Source of the DNA: Methanomicrobiales archaeon
GTDB taxonomy: Archaea; Halobacteriota; Methanomicrobia; Methanomicrobiales; Methanoculleaceae
Direction of reading: 5' to 3'
DNA: 9,536 bases
NCBI GenBank assembly: GCA_012510335.1
Contig: JAAZIF010000275.1
Span: 1 to 9,536 of the forward strand
How positions within the stretch are numbered: the first letter of the stretch is position 1; the number at the start of each line of letters is the position of its first letter. Under the pieces are notes generated by a model, which did no database searches, was not told where the DNA came from, and saw nothing but the letters and a program-made list of their open reading frames with translations. The translations under genes and the position numbers were made by a program. This document shows positions 8,801 to 9,536 of the stretch, in pieces.

Positions 8801-9031
8801 CAACTTGCAGAGGATATCAAGGAGATCGAGCAGAGAGTCCGCACTAAATACCAGAGCAAGGGCATTCACTGTGGAATATCACTCGACTCATTCATCATCT
8901 CCGTGAGTGAACCGGGGACAGTCGCTGAATCATACTTTTACAAAGCGAAAGAGCGCCGGATGAAACATCATGTTCTTTCCATACACCACTCAAACTTCAT
9001 CAAAGAACTCTTCGAGTTTGTTCTCTCGTGA
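5822..9031 (+). CDS. Type III Res-like SF2 DEAD/DEAH-box helicase with C-terminal PD-(D/E)xK-like (E-P-H variant) domain
   Basis: This is an ATP-driven DNA translocase/helicase of the type III restriction Res kind, about 1069 residues. Counting from ATG 5822, it has Walker A ATGSGKT (177-183), ITPNADL (motif Ia), DEAH (286-289), SAT (314-316), a motif V-like EGWD (575-578) and motif VI QLFGRGVR (600-607). Some 350 residues without motifs I recognise follow. The C-terminus has YPDF (P960, D961) and then IIFIEPHGM (E978, H980). This spacing fits a PD-(D/E)xK nuclease core, but the usual catalytic lysine position is His, so cleavage activity is uncertain. An in-frame GTG at 5813 overlaps the methyltransferase stop as GTGA. 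I prefer ATG 5822 because the GGAG-C-GTGA element at 5808-5816 lies 5 bases upstream. It probably works with the upstream methyltransferase as modification and restriction halves. No signal peptide or membrane segment is evident. Confidence 0.93.
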   Translation: MAKPQGKKKGASVRDSSKERELRQWLVRCTLGYNLFGMKSLQDFQQILAMAEEGESEDGHTYFCHVLRSDTRFLKDAHITLDKLLDYDDNIVRHMHHINAHRDVPIHLKYYQWLAALFTEAYLDHYFQSPGKTAGLIVNSVESHIKESLGTLDAPDDYRARFMPGMDDLCKCAYWMATGSGKTFLMHLAYLQFQHYNAGPHRLDIDRILLITPNADLTAQHLREMKMSGIPCTEFDPGSLSGYFRQRNEGVVNVIEITRFTEDKKDGGLRRVDVENFGRKNLIFVDEAHKGSGGEKWRLFRSLVAQDGFTFEYSATFGQAAASGGKDDNLADFARTIVFDYSYPHFYNDGYGKEYRILNVNKSMHETNRVLLANLLTFYEQKLVFEDLKDIATTMYNIADPLWIFVGSRVNVSGNKSDVLNVARFLHKILTERNWVIQTTAAFLKGESGLKLKKTDHDLFDPAFPEPRLRYLRERGLSAEEIYDDMLRRIFRCSEPAGLTLVRLKNTDGEIGLKCGDNDFFGDIYVGDAQRFIKNVEEYDPHIKIGKIDHPSLFRAIDDPDSTINILIGAKKFIEGWDCYRVSCMGLINIGKSEGTEIIQLFGRGVRLRGMNYSLKRSTNDAGDQPLNLPLLETLNIFGVDARYIEYLREFLTIEGVDDYKTVERKIPIKVNTDYLQEGLLIPHCDKTEFEREQQFVLTREQIVPVKVDLLARVESEDSNRYRGLEADTRLKPVVIDPRYLDLIDWDAIYFTLLKHKSARGWNNVIFTRTLLQEIIGDPDCYTLYCAEDAVTPRSFEDVQKLQDVVVLILKKSLQTAYSRQKSKWIANNVKIKQLSESHGNFEFKKYVIKVQENETDVVRAIDALIENIEPLYVDKSTKFITNVHFENHLYQPLLTKLRKTSDKIVISPAGLNDGEEKLVQAIKTYVDEHTDLFNRKKVYLLRNIPRAGVGFYKNSWFYPDFIMWVVDENEQRIIFIEPHGMVFSQGLEDEKVQLAEDIKEIEQRVRTKYQSKGIHCGISLDSFIISVSEPGTVAESYFYKAKERRMKHHVLSIHHSNFIKELFEFVLS

Positions 9032-9041
9032 GTTCCTCAAA

Positions 9042-9249
9042 TCAAATATTTATCCGCCGGGCCTTTCTTTCGATAAGATCCCTATCGATGAGGTATGTGG
9101 GAGTGATCTCTGGCTGACCGGAAAAGACGTCGCATACCGCCTTTGCCGCCGGCCTCCAGCCCCGGACCATCGTCGGAGATCCCGGCGCGGCGAGAATGGC
9201 GCGGAGAACCTCTTCCTGCGCTTCGTCAACGAGGCCGGGGAATGTCGTG
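9042..9249 (-). pseudogene. Unrecognised 3' gene fragment fused behind the DUF1156 stub
   Basis: Behind the break, a different minus-strand frame is open to a TGA at 9044-9042. It encodes about 68 residues beginning near LTTFPGLVDEAQEEV and ending RKARRINI. Its codons are mostly C/G-ending, and the composition (GLVDEAQEEVLRAILAA, then a mixed tail) looks like a real soluble protein. I do not recognise the family, and no start codon with a ribosome-binding site is apparent. It may be the C-terminus of the same DUF1156 gene after an internal, frame-changing deletion, or the end of a different gene. Its stop lies 10 bases beyond the stop of the convergent Res-like gene. It could also be a chance ORF in GC-rich DNA. 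Confidence 0.35.
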
Positions 9250-9390
9250 AGGCCGGCGTGCCCACCAGAGGTGGAGGGTCGAGGGGTGGCCGTGGCGGAT
9301 CGACTTCTCCCGCTTCGAAGCCGCGTTGATCTCATCAAGCGGCAGCGCAACCTCGATCAGCTTCTTCGGCATCTTCGTCGGGGCGGTCAT
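9226..9390 (-). pseudogene. Truncated N-terminal stub of a DUF1156-type DNA methylase
   Basis: Reading minus from ATG at 9390-9388 gives 54 codons and then a stop. Residues 9-22 (KKLIEVALPLDEIN) and 31-47 (IRHGHPSTLHLWWARRP) are the hallmark N-terminus of DUF1156 proteins, large adenine-specific DNA methylases usually around 900 aa or more and found in archaeal and bacterial defence loci. The family normally continues as RRPLA. Here it reads RRPHDIPRPR and stops, so conservation ends at about position 9250. No methylase catalytic motif remains in the window. The stub is therefore the relic of a deletion or rearrangement. It lies convergent to the three-gene operon. A short peptide with no methylase role could still be made from it. 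Confidence 0.8.
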
Positions 9391-9536
9391 GCTCTGCCCC
9401 CGGCCCCGCGTTCACCGTTCATATCCTCACCATGTTTTCGACCGATCCATCGCTCATTTATTGTTCATTCATTCACCATTTATTCACCGTTTATTCACCA
9501 TTTCTTAACCACGCCTCTCCCCAATTGCCCATATAT
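9391..9536. other. Non-coding, increasingly AT-rich stretch upstream of the DUF1156 stub
   Basis: No supported gene lies here. The first 30 bases are very GC-rich (runs of C and G), after which the DNA becomes AT-rich and carries the 11-base tandem repeats. On the minus strand, GGTGAGGATATG, with its ATG at 9424-9422, would start an 11-codon peptide whose TGA overlaps the DUF1156 ATG as ATGA. This could be a leader peptide or chance. AT-rich runs such as GAATAAAT on the minus strand could be promoter elements of the former methylase gene, but I cannot place a TATA box with confidence. Confidence 0.5.
9449..9503. repeat. 11-base-period tandem repeat array (three clear copies, two decayed)
   Basis: Three head-to-tail copies of ATTCACCATTT occupy 9471-9481, 9482-9492 and 9493-9503; the middle one has G for A. 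The two preceding 11-base steps (9460-9470 and 9449-9459) match the consensus at 7 of 11 positions each, keeping the CATT core. The array is 59-113 bases upstream of the DUF1156 start on the minus strand, where it reads AAATGGTGAAT. A period near one helical turn would put every copy on the same DNA face, as in a multi-site operator. It may equally be simple tandem duplication. Confidence 0.7.

Noticed and set aside
9032..9080. Possible terminator after the operon (AAATATTTAT and CTTTCTTTC)
   Set aside because: There is no convincing hairpin or long T run; the pyrimidine stretch is too weak to call.
8970..9329. 119-codon plus-strand open frame crossing the Res-like stop
   Set aside because: It overlaps the end of the Res-like gene in another frame and runs antisense to the DUF1156 stub; the Arg/Gly/Ser-rich tail looks like non-coding translation.

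Overview
The window holds three long, tightly packed plus-strand genes that cover nearly all of positions 1-9031, followed by about 500 bases of gene debris and AT-rich non-coding DNA. The codon-adapted parts are moderately GC-rich, with C/G-rich third positions. Genes overlap by 4-13 bases, and one start has a GGAG-C-GTGA ribosome-binding-like element. I lean towards a euryarchaeal methanogen of the Methanomicrobia type, from general impression and low confidence; nothing here is diagnostic, and a bacterium is not excluded.

Layout: (1) positions 1-2700 encode a superfamily 1 UvrD/PcrA-like helicase with a C-terminal RecB/Cas4-like PD-(D/E)xK nuclease and a probable 4Fe-4S cluster; its start lies left of the window, because Walker A sits at positions 73-96 with no usable start codon before it. 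(2) Positions 2688-5816 encode a large (~1040 aa) type III Mod-like adenine DNA methyltransferase with DPPY and FAGSG motifs in beta-class order. (3) Positions 5822-9031 encode a ~1070 aa superfamily 2 Res-like helicase with DEAH, SAT and QxxGRxxR motifs; its C-terminus looks like a PD-(D/E)xK nuclease in which the usual lysine is replaced by histidine (E-P-H). Genes 1/2 overlap by 13 bases. Gene 2 ends 5 bases before the preferred start of gene 3, or overlaps an alternative GTG start by 4 bases. The set is almost certainly one operon.

Together the genes look like an expanded type III-like restriction-modification or phage-defence operon: one methyltransferase to mark self DNA, one SF2 translocase with a putative nuclease, and one SF1 helicase-nuclease that could process or degrade DNA. 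I do not recognise this exact trio as a named system. The most striking sequence feature is an AT-rich block (about 4345-5042, roughly 38% GC against about 55% beside it) sitting inside the methyltransferase gene between motif IV and motif I, where the target recognition domain lies. It looks like a swapped specificity cassette.

The right end (9042-9390, minus strand) carries a 54-codon stub beginning with the hallmark N-terminus of DUF1156-type DNA methylases and breaking off straight after its conserved WWARRP motif. It abuts an unrecognised 3' coding fragment. This suggests that another defence locus was deleted beside the three-gene operon. Upstream of the stub is an 11-base-period tandem repeat (9471-9503, with weaker copies back to 9449) in AT-rich DNA.
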